From: Chrysophaeum taylorii
Taxonomy: Eukaryota; Sar; Pelagophyceae; Pelagomonadales; Pelagomonadaceae
Assembly: GCA_029834535.1 (NCBI GenBank)
Contig: JAQMWT010000379.1
Location: 124,001-188,000, forward strand
Reading direction: 5' to 3'
DNA length: 64,000 nucleotides
In this document: piece by piece, positions 42,643 to 56,100 of the stretch
Position numbering within the stretch: position 1 is the first letter of the stretch
Layout of the letters: each line of letters opens with the position of its first letter
The notes under the pieces: generated by a model
Told to the model about the DNA's origin: nothing
Databases searched by the model: none
Seen by the model: only the letters and a program-made list of their open reading frames with translations
Translations under genes and position numbers: made by a program

Positions 42643-43203
42643 ATGTTGGCCGTCGATGGCCACGATAGATTGCCGCCACTGGCGCTCCCTAGGCTCACGT
42701 TGCCGACACCGCGACGACTGGCCTCGCGTACCGAACGAATACGGGGGCTCCCTACCGGGGTCCGCACGGTGGCCAAGTCCCAGGTGGTCCCCCCGATCAC
42801 AAGGCTCCGGCCGTTTGACGACGCCCCGCCACCGCTCTCGCGAAACCGCCGCACGAGGCTCACCGGCCGGGACAAGCTCCCCTGTCGGCTTCCGCGCGAA
42901 GGACTGGGTCGCCTCTCGGATGGCGCTGGCGTCGACATCGCTGAACTGGTGGATGCTCCGAAACGTCGTCTCCGAGAGCAGCCGCTACTGCCTCCGCCGA
43001 GACGACGAATCCCGTACCCCGCGAAAACGAAGCGCGCCGCGCCGCTCCGTACCTCGATCACCTCTTCGGACGAAGCGTCCGTCGTTGATGCGAACGAGGG
43101 CTCCAACAAGCTCGTCCGCGTCACCATCCCGCGGCCGGCCCTGATTCCTCGCACGCCCACTTCTAGCCACGCTCCTTCGTTGTTTGACCCGAAAAGCTAC
43201 TAA
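42643..43203 (+). CDS. Basic, proline-rich hypothetical protein
   Basis: From the ATG at 42643 the frame gives 186 residues with no recognised domain. It is rich in Arg and Pro and probably disordered (PRLTLPTPRRLASR, PLLPPPRRRIPYPAK). The end contains VRVTIPRPALIPRTPTSS and then SLFDPKSY. A second frame in the same stretch is also open, so the choice of frame is uncertain. A long T-rich tract just upstream could be a promoter element or a 3' splice tract. A serine-rich acidic patch (TSITSSDEASVVDANE) is the only mixed-charge part. Confidence 0.4.
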   Translation: MLAVDGHDRLPPLALPRLTLPTPRRLASRTERIRGLPTGVRTVAKSQVVPPITRLRPFDDAPPPLSRNRRTRLTGRDKLPCRLPREGLGRLSDGAGVDIAELVDAPKRRLREQPLLPPPRRRIPYPAKTKRAAPLRTSITSSDEASVVDANEGSNKLVRVTIPRPALIPRTPTSSHAPSLFDPKSY

Positions 43204-43657
43204 ACAAAAAAACAAGCAAACAAACCTCGGAAAGAAAGGAAAGGTCGACGTTGTCGGATCATCATCATCATCATCATCTGCGCAGCAGCACAATTAACTG
43301 TGCACGAGGCAAATCACGAGAGTTGGTCGTCGCGCGGAGGCCACTCACGTTCCGTCGTCGTCATCGTCGACGCATGATGCGAGCCTTGTTCGGACGGGCA
43401 TTTGCTTGAGGAGGACGTCCGGCGGCGATATCATCGTCGACCCAAGAAATGATCGCGGCAGCACGTCGTTGTTGGGTGGTGTTCGGTCCTGGGATTTCCA
43501 GGAGGAGGAGGGATGTGTCCGGAGGAGAGAGACCAAGGCGCCGATCTGGCGGCGCATCGTCGGTCCTCGTCGCGTCGCCACCCGTGTCGTCGTCGTCATC
43601 ATACTAGGGAGCATCGCTCAGAATCAACAATCCGAAGAGAAGAAAGAAACCCTCGTC
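43204..43657. other. Upstream region of midasin, 454 bp
   Basis: The midasin reading frame stays open to about 43406 but has no in-frame ATG before 43658, so I treat this as the 5' leader and promoter. An ATC run lies at 43260-43278. Unannotated small upstream exons cannot be excluded. Confidence 0.4.
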
Positions 43658-44165
43658 ATGAATATCCGCGAGGTGGCCGCGGCGGTGGCGGCGTGCCCGG
43701 GGGTCACCGTGGAGTCGCGGGAGATCAGGTCCGCGCACGATGCCTCGGTCGCGCTCGAGGGTTTGGCCGAGGCCTTGCTTTACTCCCCGCACGCTGCTGC
43801 CGTCGTCGCGGCCGTCGGCGGGCGGCGCGGCGCGCTCCTCGACCTCGTCGCCCGCGCGACCCAGCGCGAGGTCGACGCAGCTCGGTGCGCGCTCGGGCTC
43901 GTTTCGCTCGCCGAAGTTGTGGTGCCGGTGGCCCTCGAGCGCGCGTGGCCGTTCGTGGAGCGTTTCCTGGTCAAGTGCCGGCCGCACTTGAGGTCGGCGC
44001 TCGCGACGGACGGCGTCTGCCGCGCCGTCCGGCGCATCTTCGCGGCCTTTCCGGCCGCAAGCGGGGCCCTGGCCCCCCTCGAGGCGCACGACACCTTCGC
44101 TTCGCTGGTCGCGCTCGGCCGCTCGAGCCCCGCCGTCGCCCGCCTCTGCCGCGACCTCGTCGGCC

Positions 44166-44196
<31 letters not shown>

Positions 44197-47100
44197 AGAC
44201 TACTACTACTCGGAAGAAGAAGAGTTTTCGAAGGAGGGAACGCTCGCCGGGGCCGAGGACGAGGTGGTGCTATGCAGCGGCGAGTTCGCGGAGGTGTGCG
44301 GGGTCGCGCTCTTGGCGGGACCCGGGCGCGCGTCGGCGCCGTCGCGGGCCGCGGAGATGGTGGGCGCGACGCGGCGGAACGCGCGCGCCCTCGCCGAGGC
44401 GCTCGAGGCCGACAACCGGCCGATCGTCGTGCGCGGACCGCGCGGCGGCGGCAAGAGCGCCGTGATCCGCGAGGTCGCGCGGCGGTGCAGGGTGCGGCTG
44501 GTGGAGCTCGTGCTGGACGAAGCGGCCGACGCACGGTCGCTCGCGGGCTTCCACGAACTCGGCGCCAACGGCGAGTTCCGTTGGCGCGAGGGTCCCGTCG
44601 CCAAGGCGGCGCGTGCGGGGGACTGGGTCGTCATCGAGGACGTCGAAACCGCCCCCGCCGAGGTCCTCGCTCTGCTCAAGCCCCTGTGCCGCGACGGCGT
44701 CCTCGGCGCCCCCGGCCGGAGGTGCGCGGGCGACTCTGCCGTCGCGCGGCCCTCGTTCCGCCTGGTCGCGACGACCACGGACGAAACGCGCCACTTTTTC
44801 CTGGGAGCCGATTCCTGGCGCGTCGTCGAGTTCGAGCCCCTCGGCGACGACGACGTCTTCGAATTGGCGAAGGCCCGGGCGCCGCGCCTTCCGTCGAGCC
44901 TGGCGGCCGCGGCGCTCGTCGCGGCGCGCGGCGAGGGCCGCGGAGCGCGCGACGTCCTCAAAGTCGCCGCTCGCCTCTCCGATTTCGCTTTTGCCGCCGA
45001 CAGATCGTACGTGCCCGAGGCCGCGCGGTTCGCGGCGGGGATCGAGGTCTTCGAGGTGTGCGCCGCTTCGAGCCGGGATCCAGACGCGGAGCTGCGCGCC
45101 GCCGAGGCGATCGCGGCGGCGTTCGAGGTCGATCCCGTCGCGTTGGCCGCGCGCGTCTGCCTCGACGGACCCGACGAGGCCGCGCCCGCGCTCTCGGCCT
45201 CGCACGTGGGCCGCGTCCCGGTCCCGGGGCTCCTCCTCGCTTCGAACCACCACCAGACCTTGTTCGCCCCGACCCCGCGGTCGTGCCGGCTCCTCGAGAG
45301 AGTCGCCGCGTGCGCGGCGGCTTCCGAACCTTGCCTGCTCGTCGGCGAGCCGGGCTGCGGCAAGACGAGCTGCGTGCAGCGGCTCGCGGAAGCGTGCGGC
45401 AAGGAGCTCCGCGTCCTCAACCTCTCCCACGCCACGGACGCCGACGAGCTCCTGGGCGGCGTCCGGCCGGTCTCGGCGGCCGAGACCGCCCGGTCCCTCT
45501 TCGACGAGACCCGGAGACTCTTCGAGGAGACGTTTCCCGCGTCGGCGAACGCTGCGTACCTCGACAAGCTGTCGCGCGCCTTCGCCGCGGGCAAGTGGGC
45601 GACCTTCGCGCGCGGCGTGCGCCACGCGGCCGCCGCCGCCGCCGCCGCCGCCGCCGACGAAAAAGCGTCCCCCAAGCGCAAGCGTCGCGGCGGCGAAAAG
45701 GAAGAGCGTCGTCGTCCGGAATGGGCGGCGCTCGTCGCGCGCGCGTCCGAGCTCGAGAAACGGCCGGCCGGCAACGCGAAGATAGCGTTCGCCTTCGTCG
45801 AGTCGGCGCTCGCGACGGCCGCGCGCGAGGGAGCCTGGGTGCTCCTGGACGAAATCAACCTGGCCCCGAGCGACGTCCTCGAGCGCCTCGCCCCCCTCCT
45901 GGACGGCGAGATCTGGGACGCCGAGGACCGGCGCGTCCCGGCGCATTCGGGCTTTCGCGCCTTTGCCGCGATGAACCCGAGCGACAACAATTCCGGCAAG
46001 CGCGAGCTCCCGCCGGCGGTCAGGAGCCGGTTCACGGAACTTTTCGTCCGCGAGCCGACGCGCGATTCCGACCTCGCGGCGATCGCCGCGGCGCGACTCG
46101 CCCCTCTCTCCGCGTCCGCCCTCGCGACGCGAGCCGTGGCCCTCCACCGCGTGCTCGTCGCATCGACCAACAGCTCTGTCTTCGTGGATGGCGCGGGCGC
46201 CGCGCCGCGGTACTCGCTCCGAACCTTCTGCCGCGCGCTCGACGCCGCGCGCGCGCTCGCCCCGACGAAGGCGGCGTCGTCGTCGAAACGCGTCGTCGTT
46301 TCGCTCCGCGAGGGCTTCGAGCTCGCGTACGCGACCCAGCTGCAGGGCGACGGGCCGAATGGCGGTCGACGGGCGGCGGGCCGCGCGATCGCCTCTGAGC
46401 TCGGCGTGCCGGCGCGACCCGTCGGAGCCCCCGATGAGTTTTCGCCCTCGGCACCCGACGCCGTCGCGACGAGTCGACGCCCCGCCGACGCCGTCGCGAC
46501 GAGTCGACGCCCCGCCGACGCCGTAGCGACGAGTCGACGCCCCGCCGACGCCGTCGCGCTCGTCGCAAAAAATTTTTGGCTTCCCGCGGGCCCGCGTGAT
46601 CGCCGCGTCGACTGGTCGACGTCATCCCGCGGAGATCGGGTCTACGTGCTTACGCCGACCTCCAGGAGGTCGCTGCGGCGCGTCGCGCGCGCGTGCGCCT
46701 TCGGCGCCGCTCCGATCCTCCTCGAGGGCCCGACCTGCGCGGGCAAGACCTCGCTCGTCGAGTTCCTCGCAGCCAAGGTTGGGATGAGGTGCGCGCGTCT
46801 CAACAATCACGAACACACGGACGTCTCCGAGTACGTGGGAAGGTACGCGCCTCGCGCCGACGGATCGGTGACGTGGGTGGACGGCGCGCTCGCGACGGCG
46901 CTCCGCCGCGGCGAGTGGATCCTCCTCGACGAGCTCAACCTCGCGCCCGGCGAGGTCCTCGAGGCCCTCAACCGCCTCCTCGATCACAACAGGGAGCTCC
47001 GGATCCCCGAGACGAACGAGGTCGTTTCCCCCGCCCCCGGCTTTCGCCTCTTCGCTACCCAAAACCCCGCGACCTACGCCGGCCGCAAGCCCCTCTCCCG

Positions 47101-50100
47101 CGCCTTCCGCGACCGTTTCGTCGAGATTCACGTCGACGAACTCCCGACCGACGAGCTCGTTTCCGTCGTCTGCCGCTCGGCGAGCGGCCTGCCGGCGTCC
47201 CTCGCGACAAAGCTCGTCGACGCGCACGCGGCCCTCCGCCGCCTCGGCGTCGTCCGCGGCCGCGACGGCGGCGCGCTCTTCGAAGGTCGCCTCGCCCTCT
47301 CGACCTCGCGCGACGTGCTCAAGTGGGCGAAGCGCTGCGCGAATTTCGAATCATCGCAGCAGCAGCAGGAGGTCGTCAGCTTTATTGGCGTCGGCGACCG
47401 CGAGCGCCACGCCCTGAGCCACGGCCGGGCGCTTCTCGTCGAGCGCCTCCGCTCGGAAGAAGAACGCCGCGTCGTTTCGGATCGCCTGCGACGCGCCGTA
47501 TGTCCCGCTCTCGACGACGCGGACGACGAAGATTACGCGGAGCTCCCGAGGAGCAGGAGGAGTAGTACCCCCTCCTCGTCGTTCGAGGCGGCCGCCTCCA
47601 AGTGTGGGGTCGCGCCGACTCGTGCGCTCGCGCGCCTCGTTTCGCTCGCGGGAGCGGCCGTCGACGCGAGCGAGCCCGTGCTCCTGGTCGGCGAAACGGG
47701 CGGCGGCAAGACGACGGCCGTCCAGGTCGTCGCGGCGGCCCGCGGGGCCGACCTCGAGACGATCAACTGCCACATGCACTCGGAGGCCGCCGACTTTTTG
47801 GGGGCCCTCCGCCCGGTCCGCTGCCGCCGCCGCGGCGAGAACGAAGAATCGAAGAAGGGTGATGATGATGATGTTGCCGTTGCCTTCGAGTGGATCGACG
47901 GCGCGCTCGTCGCGGCCATGCGCCGCGGCGCCTGGGTCCTCCTCGACGAGCTCAACCTCGCCGACGACGCCGTGATCGAGCGCCTCAACTCGCTCCTCGA
48001 GCCCGGCCGCACGATCACCCTCGCCGAAAAGGGCGGCGACCGCCTCGAGGAGGTCGTCGCCGCGCCCTCGTTCCGCGTCTTCGCGACGATGAACCCCGGC
48101 GGCGACCACGGCAAGCGCGAGCTCTCGCCCGCCCTCCGGTCCCGATTCACCGAAATCTGGGTCCCGACCCTCTCGCGACGCGCGGACAAGGAGGCCCTCG
48201 TCCTCGCAGCCCTCGGCGGGGGCTTGGATGATGCGGCGGCCGTCATCCTCGACTTCGAGGCCTGGTGCCGCGGCGAAGAAGAAGAAGAAGAAGAAGAAGA
48301 GAAAAATAATAATACTCCTCGAGGTCCCGCGAGGGTTCCGCCGCTCACGGCCCGCGACCTGCGGGCGTGGGCCCACTTTTCGAGGGCGGCGCTCGCGAGC
48401 GTCGGGGGACGACGCTGGGCAGCCCTCGGCCACGGCTGCGCGCTCGCCTGCTTGGACGGCCTCGCGCTCGCCAACGGCGGCGCGGATCGAGAGGCGTGCC
48501 AAGCCGCGCGCCTCAGAGCCGAGGACGCGCTCTTGAAAATAGCGGCTTCTAAAACCAAAGCGGAGGAGGAGGAGGAGGACCTCGACGCCCTGCGCGAGGC
48601 CCTCCGCTGGGACCTCGACGGCCCCCCGCCGGAACGCGCGGCCGACCGCTACGGCGCAGCCCCCTTCTTCGTCCCGGCGGAGATTCTTCCGGATTGTTGT
48701 TGTTGTTTTTCGGGGGAATCCTTCTGCGCCTCGGCGCCCACGACGGCCGCAAATTTTCGCCGCGTGCTCCGCGCCTGCGCGCTTCCCCGCGCCGTTTTGC
48801 TCGAGGGACCCCCCGGCGTCGGCAAGTCGGCGTTGGTCGCGCAGCTCGCGGCTCGGTCCGGCCGCGTTCTCTCGAGGGTAAACCTCTCGGAGCACGCGGA
48901 CATTTCCGACCTCGTCGGCGCCGACCTCCCCGACTCGTCGGGCGGCTTCGAATGGCGCGACGGACCCCTCCTCGCCGCCGTCAAGGCCGGCGACTGGATC
49001 CTCCTCGACGAGCTCAACCTCGCGCCCCAGCCCGTCCTCGAAGGCCTCAACGCCTGCCTCGACCACCGCGCCGAGCTCTTCGTGCCCGAGCTCGGCCGCG
49101 CCTTCGCGTGCGAGCCCGGCTTCCGCCTCTTCGCGACGCAAAACTCCGTCGCCGACGGCGCCGGCCGCCGCGCGCTCCCCCGCTCCTTCCTCGATCGCTT
49201 CACTCGCGTCTCCGTGAGTTCTCTCGGAGAAGCCGACCTCGTCGCCATCGCGACGGCCAAGCGCGGCATCGATGCCGCGACCGCCGCGAGGGCCGCGGCC
49301 GCCGTCGTTTCCCTTCGCCGCCAGCCGGACTTCGCCGCGGGTGCCGACGTCAACGCGCGCGACCTCGAGCGCTGGTGCGGCGTCGCCGCGTCCGAAGGCC
49401 CCGACCGCGCCTCTCTCGCCGTCTTCGCGCCCCGCTGCCGCGACGCTCCCCAGCGCGCGGCGCTCGACGCCGTCCTCGCCGAACGCGGGATGGCGACCGA
49501 CGAGGAGGTCGCCGTCGTTTCGACCCCAGAATACGCGCTCGCGGGCGCCGTCGCGCTTCCGCGACGCGGTGCCTTTGTTGCCCCGGTCATTTCTTCCTCG
49601 GACGACGACGACGAGGAGCAGGCGTCGTCTCCACCTAGCCGCCGCGCTGCTGCCGTGATTTCGCGCCCCGTCGACGGCCTCGCGCTCGAGGCCTGCGCCC
49701 GCGCGCTCCGAGAACGGTGGCCCTTGTTGCTGGTGGGCGATGATGCCGCAGACGTCGCCGAGACGCTCGCGCGCGTCTCCGGCGCCAAGCTCTGGCGACT
49801 CCAGCTCTCGCCGGCGACCGACGTCGCCGACCTCCTGGGGGGATACGAACAGATCGACGCGGCTCGCCTCGCGCGCCGCGCTTCGGCGCGGTCTCGGGCG
49901 GCAGTCGCGGCGACGCGCCGCCTCGTGGTCGAGGGCAAAGCTGACCTCGACGCGCTCCTCCTCCGCTTGTCTCTCTCGTCGGACGAGTTTTTCGAGAAGG
50001 ATAACGGGGTGTTGCCGCCGGAAATCGAGCGCGTCGTCGAGTTGGCGCGCGGCGCCCGCGCCGCGGCGACTACGACCGACGGACCGCCGCCGTTCCGCTT

Positions 50101-53100
50101 GGTCGACGGCCCCGTCGTTTCCGCCGCTCGCCGCGGCGTCTGGCTCTTCCTCGAAGACGCCAATCTCTGCGCGCCCGCGGTCCTCGACCGCCTCAACTCG
50201 CTCCTCGAACCGAACGGCTCCCTGGCGCTCGGAGAGGGCGGCCTCGTTACGCCAAAGCCCGCGTTCCGCGTTATCCTCGGCATCGACCCTCGGCGCGGCG
50301 AGCTCAGCCGTGCGCTCCGGAACCGCTGCGTCGAAGTTTCCGTCGCGCGAAAACCGACGACGACACTCAAAAGATGGGGTGTGGAGAAAAAAAAAAAACG
50401 ACGCTTTTACGACGACGCGGCGAAACTCGTCTGTCTGGACCCGTCGTCGTCGGACCGCGTCGCGTACGCGGCGACTCAGGCGTTCGCGCTCCGCGTCGTC
50501 GTCGTTGGAGGAAGAGCGTCGGCCGCGCGACGAGCCCTCGTGCGCGTCGGCGCGAGCGACGCGGCGCTCGCGACCTTCGACACGATCCTCGCCCGCGCCG
50601 CGCGGTCGCCGGCCCCCGTCGAGCTCGCCGCTCGCGTCGCCGCGCTCTGGCGCGCGTTGACGACTTATGATGATGATGAAAATGACTTGGTCGATCAACA
50701 CGAACGCTGTCTCGCCGAGTGCGACGCGCGCGCGGCACTCGACGCGCTCCCGCGGACGGCGGCCGTCGGCGAAGTGCCGGTCGAGGCTCGACGGGCGGTT
50801 TTCGGGAGAGGGGCGCGAGCTGCGTGGTACGCCGCCGCGCGAGCCGCTGCTGCCGTCGCGGCGACCGTGGTGCCGGTGGCGACGCACCCCGACCCCGCCG
50901 TTTCCGACGTCCTCGCGGCCGTCGACGATCTCCTCGACGCCTGCGTTCACCAGGCGCTCGCTCGGCGCCGAGAGGAAGAAGAAGAGGATGATGATGATAT
51001 TCGCGCCCTTGATGATCTGGGCGCCCGGCGCGACGCTCTGGCGATGTCCAGTGACTTAACAGTCGCCCCGCTCACGGCTCGACGCTGCCGCGACCTACGG
51101 GACTGCGCCGAGCGCGCCGTGAAAACATGCGGCGGCGGCTGCGGCGGCGATCTGGCACGACTTACGGTCGCTCTCGAGCGTCTCGCGCCGCCATCTGCGT
51201 GGCGATGCGGTGACCACGACGTGCTCTGGCGCTACGTGGCCCGCGGCGGCTGGCCCCGCCGTGCCGAAGACGTCGACTGCGTGGCTCGCCTGCGCGACCA
51301 CGCCGACGCGCTCGCGTGGCCGCGCGACGACGAACGAGAAGACGTCGTGATTTCCTCCTCCTCCTCCGGACGCGGCAGCTTTGCGGCGCGATTGGCAGCG
51401 CTCGTCACCGCACGCGGCGACGTTGCCACCAGAACTGAGGCGGCCGAGGCGCTTGCGACGGCGCTCGCGCCCCGTGCCGGAAAACTCCAGGTGGCGATGC
51501 GCGCTTCGCCAGCGAGGCTGCGCGGCGACGTCGACGCGGCTGTCGCCGCTGCTGCCGAGCAGTGGGAAGCCGCCACGCTCGACCTGTCTTTTGACGCCTT
51601 TGCCGAAGAGAGCGACGAGGTGCAACATCTCGAAGGCCAGCGCGTCACGGTGTGGGCGCGCGACGAGCTTTTTTTTTCGAAAGAAAACGGCCCGACGTTG
51701 CTCGACCGATGGGCTTTCCTGCAGGTTGCCCCCGTGACTGAGGTGGCGCTTGCCCGCGACGAGCTGGCAGCGCTCGCAGCGCTGTCTGCGAAGAGCGATG
51801 ATGATTTCGCGTACGACGCCATATCGCGCGTTTTAGTGCGCGACACGGCGCGCTCGCCGGGCGATGCGGCGCCCTACGCGCTTTTAGGATGGCTTGCCGA
51901 GGCCGGCGAAGACGTCGAGATCGCCGCGCGCCGTTGCCTCCCGGGTATGCTGGCGCGCTGGGTTGACCGACTCTGGCACGTTGGTGTCCGTAGTGGCGAC
52001 AATGACTGTCGGGATGATGACGTCGACGACCACGACGAATTCGCTCTAGTGGCACCTAAGGACGACGCGGGACCCGCTTCGGCACGCACTGGACTGCGAA
52101 AGCTTGGTCCCCGCGGCGTGGCGACACTGCTCGGCCCGGCAATGACCGAGGCCGCGCGACGGCTTGTGCGGTCGCCCACACCTATCTTTGCCGTCTGCGC
52201 CCGAAGACGCCAGGTGGCCGCCGCCATCGCCCGTCTCAAGCGCGGCAGCGCGGTCGACCCGAGAGGCCCGCTGCGAATGCTGCTCGCCGCACACGTTGAC
52301 AGCACGCTTTCGCTCGAGGCGATCGACGCCCGCGCGGTGCCTGCACTCGCTGCCGCCCGCGACATCGCATCCAAGCGCGACCTCACCCTCGCGGACTCTG
52401 GCTACGCGTGGGCGCTCCTCGGCGCGGCGCGCCTGGTGCTCGCCGCGCCCGGGTCTCGCGAGGCGCTCGACCCGACGCTCGTCGCGCGCGCAGAGCGACG
52501 GTCGCGCGCCGACCTCGAGCAGATAATCGCGGATCGCGCCGCCGTCGCCGCCGGAGAGGCTCGACGCGCGAGCGTCCGGGAGACGCCGGCGTTGCGGCAC
52601 CTTCTCGCGCGTCGCGCCGAGCTCGAGATCGCGGCGACCGAAGACGTCGTGCTCGATATCGAGCGACCGCCAACAGCACCACCCTTCTCGGAGTTCTGCT
52701 CGATGACTCTGGACTTTACGACCTCGCTCGGCACGCTCGAGCGCGTGCGAGGTCTCGCAGACGCTTTGCGGCGCGGTACCGGCATAGCCGAGGCTCGCAG
52801 TTGGCAGATGGCCGCGTCTCGATTTTCGCAGCGCGTCGAGCGGTGCCACGGCGGGGCGCGGCCCGATGTCGTCGAACCATTGATCGCGGCCGTAGCGGCT
52901 GCGCGCCTCGGCCTCGGCCTCCTCGAGTTCGCGCTCGTCGCCGAGCCGCCGCAGAAGCAGGTGCTCGAGTATCCGTTCGTCCAAGTTCCAGGAGGCAGCA
53001 AGACGGACCTCCTCACCGTCGTGCTGCAGTGCGAACTCGCGCTGTGCGTTGGCAGCGGCGGCGACGATGGTTCGGAGGAGGAAGAAACCGTCCACAGAGG

Positions 53101-56100
53101 TGTGCGCGCCATGGCAGCCACCTGGCGCGAAGCCGACGAGTCTGCGCGGCGAGATGACACGACCCGGGCTACCTCGGGTTTTGCGTTGCGCGGCCGCAGC
53201 AACGACGACAACAACAAGAATCCGGAGGAGGACGACGACGATTCCAACGTGGTCCCCAAGCTTCTCGAGGCGTGCGTCGGGATCTTCGTGCGTGCGACGC
53301 TCGGCGTCGAGCTCTTCTCGCGACGAGCGCTGGCATCCGCCGTCCGGCGGGCGGCGTTGGTCGAAGCCGCGAGCCAATGCGCGTTCGACGATCACAAGTC
53401 GGCCGCCGGACTCTGCGTCGTGCTCGCGGATACGTTGGGCCCCGAATTGCGTCGGGAGGCGAGAGAGCTTTTCGAGACTCCTTCAAATATGGACGAGGCC
53501 GCGCGCGACGCGGCGCCGCTCGCGCGTCTCGGGCTCGTGGCGCCAGACGCGCCGCCGACGCTGCGCGTCGACGTCCACGCGAGGCTCGAGGTGAGCGCGC
53601 TCCTTTCGCGACTGCGCGAGCTGCTGTTGCGTTGGCCCGCAAACGCGACGCTCGAGCGCGCGGCACGAGTCGCTGACGCCCTTATCCGGAGCGAGACGTC
53701 GACCAAACCGACGCAGATTCTCGCCGGACTCGAGATCGTGCTGCGGCGCGCGCAGGACTGGCAGGAGCATTGCGCGCGCGAGTTCTCCCTCGAAGCCCAG
53801 CTCGCGCCGCTGCGAGCCGTAGTGTCAAAAGGCCGCAAAGCCGAGCTCGAAAAGTGGGCGACGCTTCTGGCCGAGCGCGAGACGTGCGCCGCGCAGAGCC
53901 CGGCCGTGTTGCGCGCCATGCCGCGGCTCGACGCGATCGTCGCTCGCGGGCCTCCTACTGCTTCGCACGGCGGCCCGCGGTGGCTCCTATCCGGAGGAGA
54001 CGCCGCCGCCGCCGCCGACGACGACGCGTACGCGCCGCTCGAAACGTTCGCCGCGCTCGACGACTTCGTGCGACTCGCGACGATCGGCGACTTTGGCTCG
54101 CGGCTCGCGTTGCTGCGCAGCTTCGCCAAGGTTGCCGACACCCCGCACGCGCTGTGCCTCGAGGGGCTCAGTGATTTCTACGCCCAGTTCTCTGGCGCCG
54201 TGGCGACCGCGCGCGCCGCCGCCCGCGAGCCGATCCAAAAGGCGCTCGCCGACGAGCAACGGCTCGCGCGTTGGGACGACCGCAACTTCCACGCGCTCGC
54301 CGACTGCGGCGAGAAGTCGCGTCGCAAGCTTGCCAAGCTCGCGCGCGAGTACGACGAGGCCCTCGCCGCGCCGGTCGAGGCTGTCTTGAGCCGCGCGATG
54401 GCGGTACCTGACGACGCGCAGGGTGCGGTCGTGCACGCCACGCTCTTTCCGCACGCCGCCGCCGCCGCCGATCCGTTATCGCCGCAAAAATCACCGCGTC
54501 AACAAAGAACCCCGCTGGACGCGGAGGTACCGGGGTCGCGGTACGCCTCGCGCCTCGCCGGGCTGGCGCGGAGGATGACGACGTTTTTCGAGCGATGTCC
54601 TCCTCCTCCGCGCGCAGAGATGGACGAGTCTCCCGCGGAAGAGATAACGTCGGCAATATTCGGCCGAATTGCCTCTTTCCGCGCCAACGACAAGGTTCCT
54701 CGGAGCGCCAGGCGGCGCGCCGTGCTGGACCTTATCAAGGGTATGCGCGAGCTCGGCCGCGTCGAGGTGGCTCCGGAGGCCGGCGAACCGCGGACGTCGA
54801 GCTGCGCGGCGAAGAGGCCGCCGCCGATTGAAGAGGCCGATTTTTCGGCGCTCGGAGGCGCGCGAGATTACGCTCGACGCGGCGGCGCCGAGCTCGGGTG
54901 CTTGCGGCGCGAGGAGCCGCAGAAAACGCGCGACGTAACGCCGGGCGAAGCGGCCGCGCTCCGGCAGCTCTGCGAGCGGCTGAGCGTCGTGACGCTCGAG
55001 CAGCGCGCGCGGCTCGCGGCGTCCCTCGCCGAGCGCCGGAGATTCGTGCGCTTGCTAGATGGTCTCGAGACTCTCCGCGAGGCGAGGCCGTTGTTGCGAC
55101 GCGGCGCCGAGGCCGTGGCCGAGTTGCGGTCCGTCGCCGTCGCGGTCGAGGCGAAGGAGAGTGCGGCGAGGCTCCGCGACGTCGAGACGGGCCTCTGGGA
55201 CGCTCGAGACGTGGCGGCGCTCGTTGCCGCGGCGGCGACGATCCGCGCGGAACGAGCGTCGGACGTGGGGGGAGCGCGAGACCGCGTGGCCGCGTTTCTC
55301 GAGAAGCTTGCGGAAGCCCGAGACGAGCAGCGACCGCCGTCGGACGACGCCGCCGCCGCCATAACGTTCGACGCCGCCGTCGAGGCGGTGCTCGCGACCG
55401 CGCAGAACCTCCTCTTCCGCGACGATGAAGGTAATAAACCGAAAACAACAACGCTCTCGACCCTCCACGGCCGGACGCTGCGTCGGCTCGCGGCGCTCGG
55501 TGCGGGGCTCGGCCGCGCGGCGACGACGTTCGAGGCCCTCGATCGAGCGTTGGACCGAAGAAACGACGCGGCGCGACGCGGCGTCGCCTCGCTCGCGTCC
55601 GTGCTGCTGAGCGGCGTCGACGGCTTCGTGAGCGAGGCGGCCTCCCTGCACCGAGCGACCGCGAAGCTGTTCTACGTGGTGTGCCGCGTCGCGCGGACGC
55701 TGTTCGCCGTGGGACTCTGCGGCAAGGAGGACGACGACGAGAAGGGCGACTCGGGCAGGACGGACGAGTGCGAGGGCACGGGTATGGGCGACGGCGAGTT
55801 CGCCGACGGCTCCAAGGACGTGTCGAACGAGATCACAAACGAGGAACAGCTGCTGGGCACGCGGCGCGGGGACGAGGGCGAGGAGGACGACGAGGCCGGC
55901 GACGGCAAAGCGGAGGAAGCCGTCGACCGCGACGCGCCCGAAGGCGTCGAGATGGAAGCCGCGTTCGACGGCGAGACGCGCGACGTCGAGCGGGACGACG
56001 AGCGTCCGGATGATGATGATGATGAGGAAGACGACGGAGAGGACGAGGAGTCGGTAGATCGCGAGCTGGGCGAGGCCGGCGACGCGGCGCAGGCCGTGGA

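Noticed and set aside
43406-43657. Longer midasin N-terminus
   Set aside because: The frame is open upstream but has no ATG; the first ATG at 43658 leads straight into a folded-looking N-terminus.
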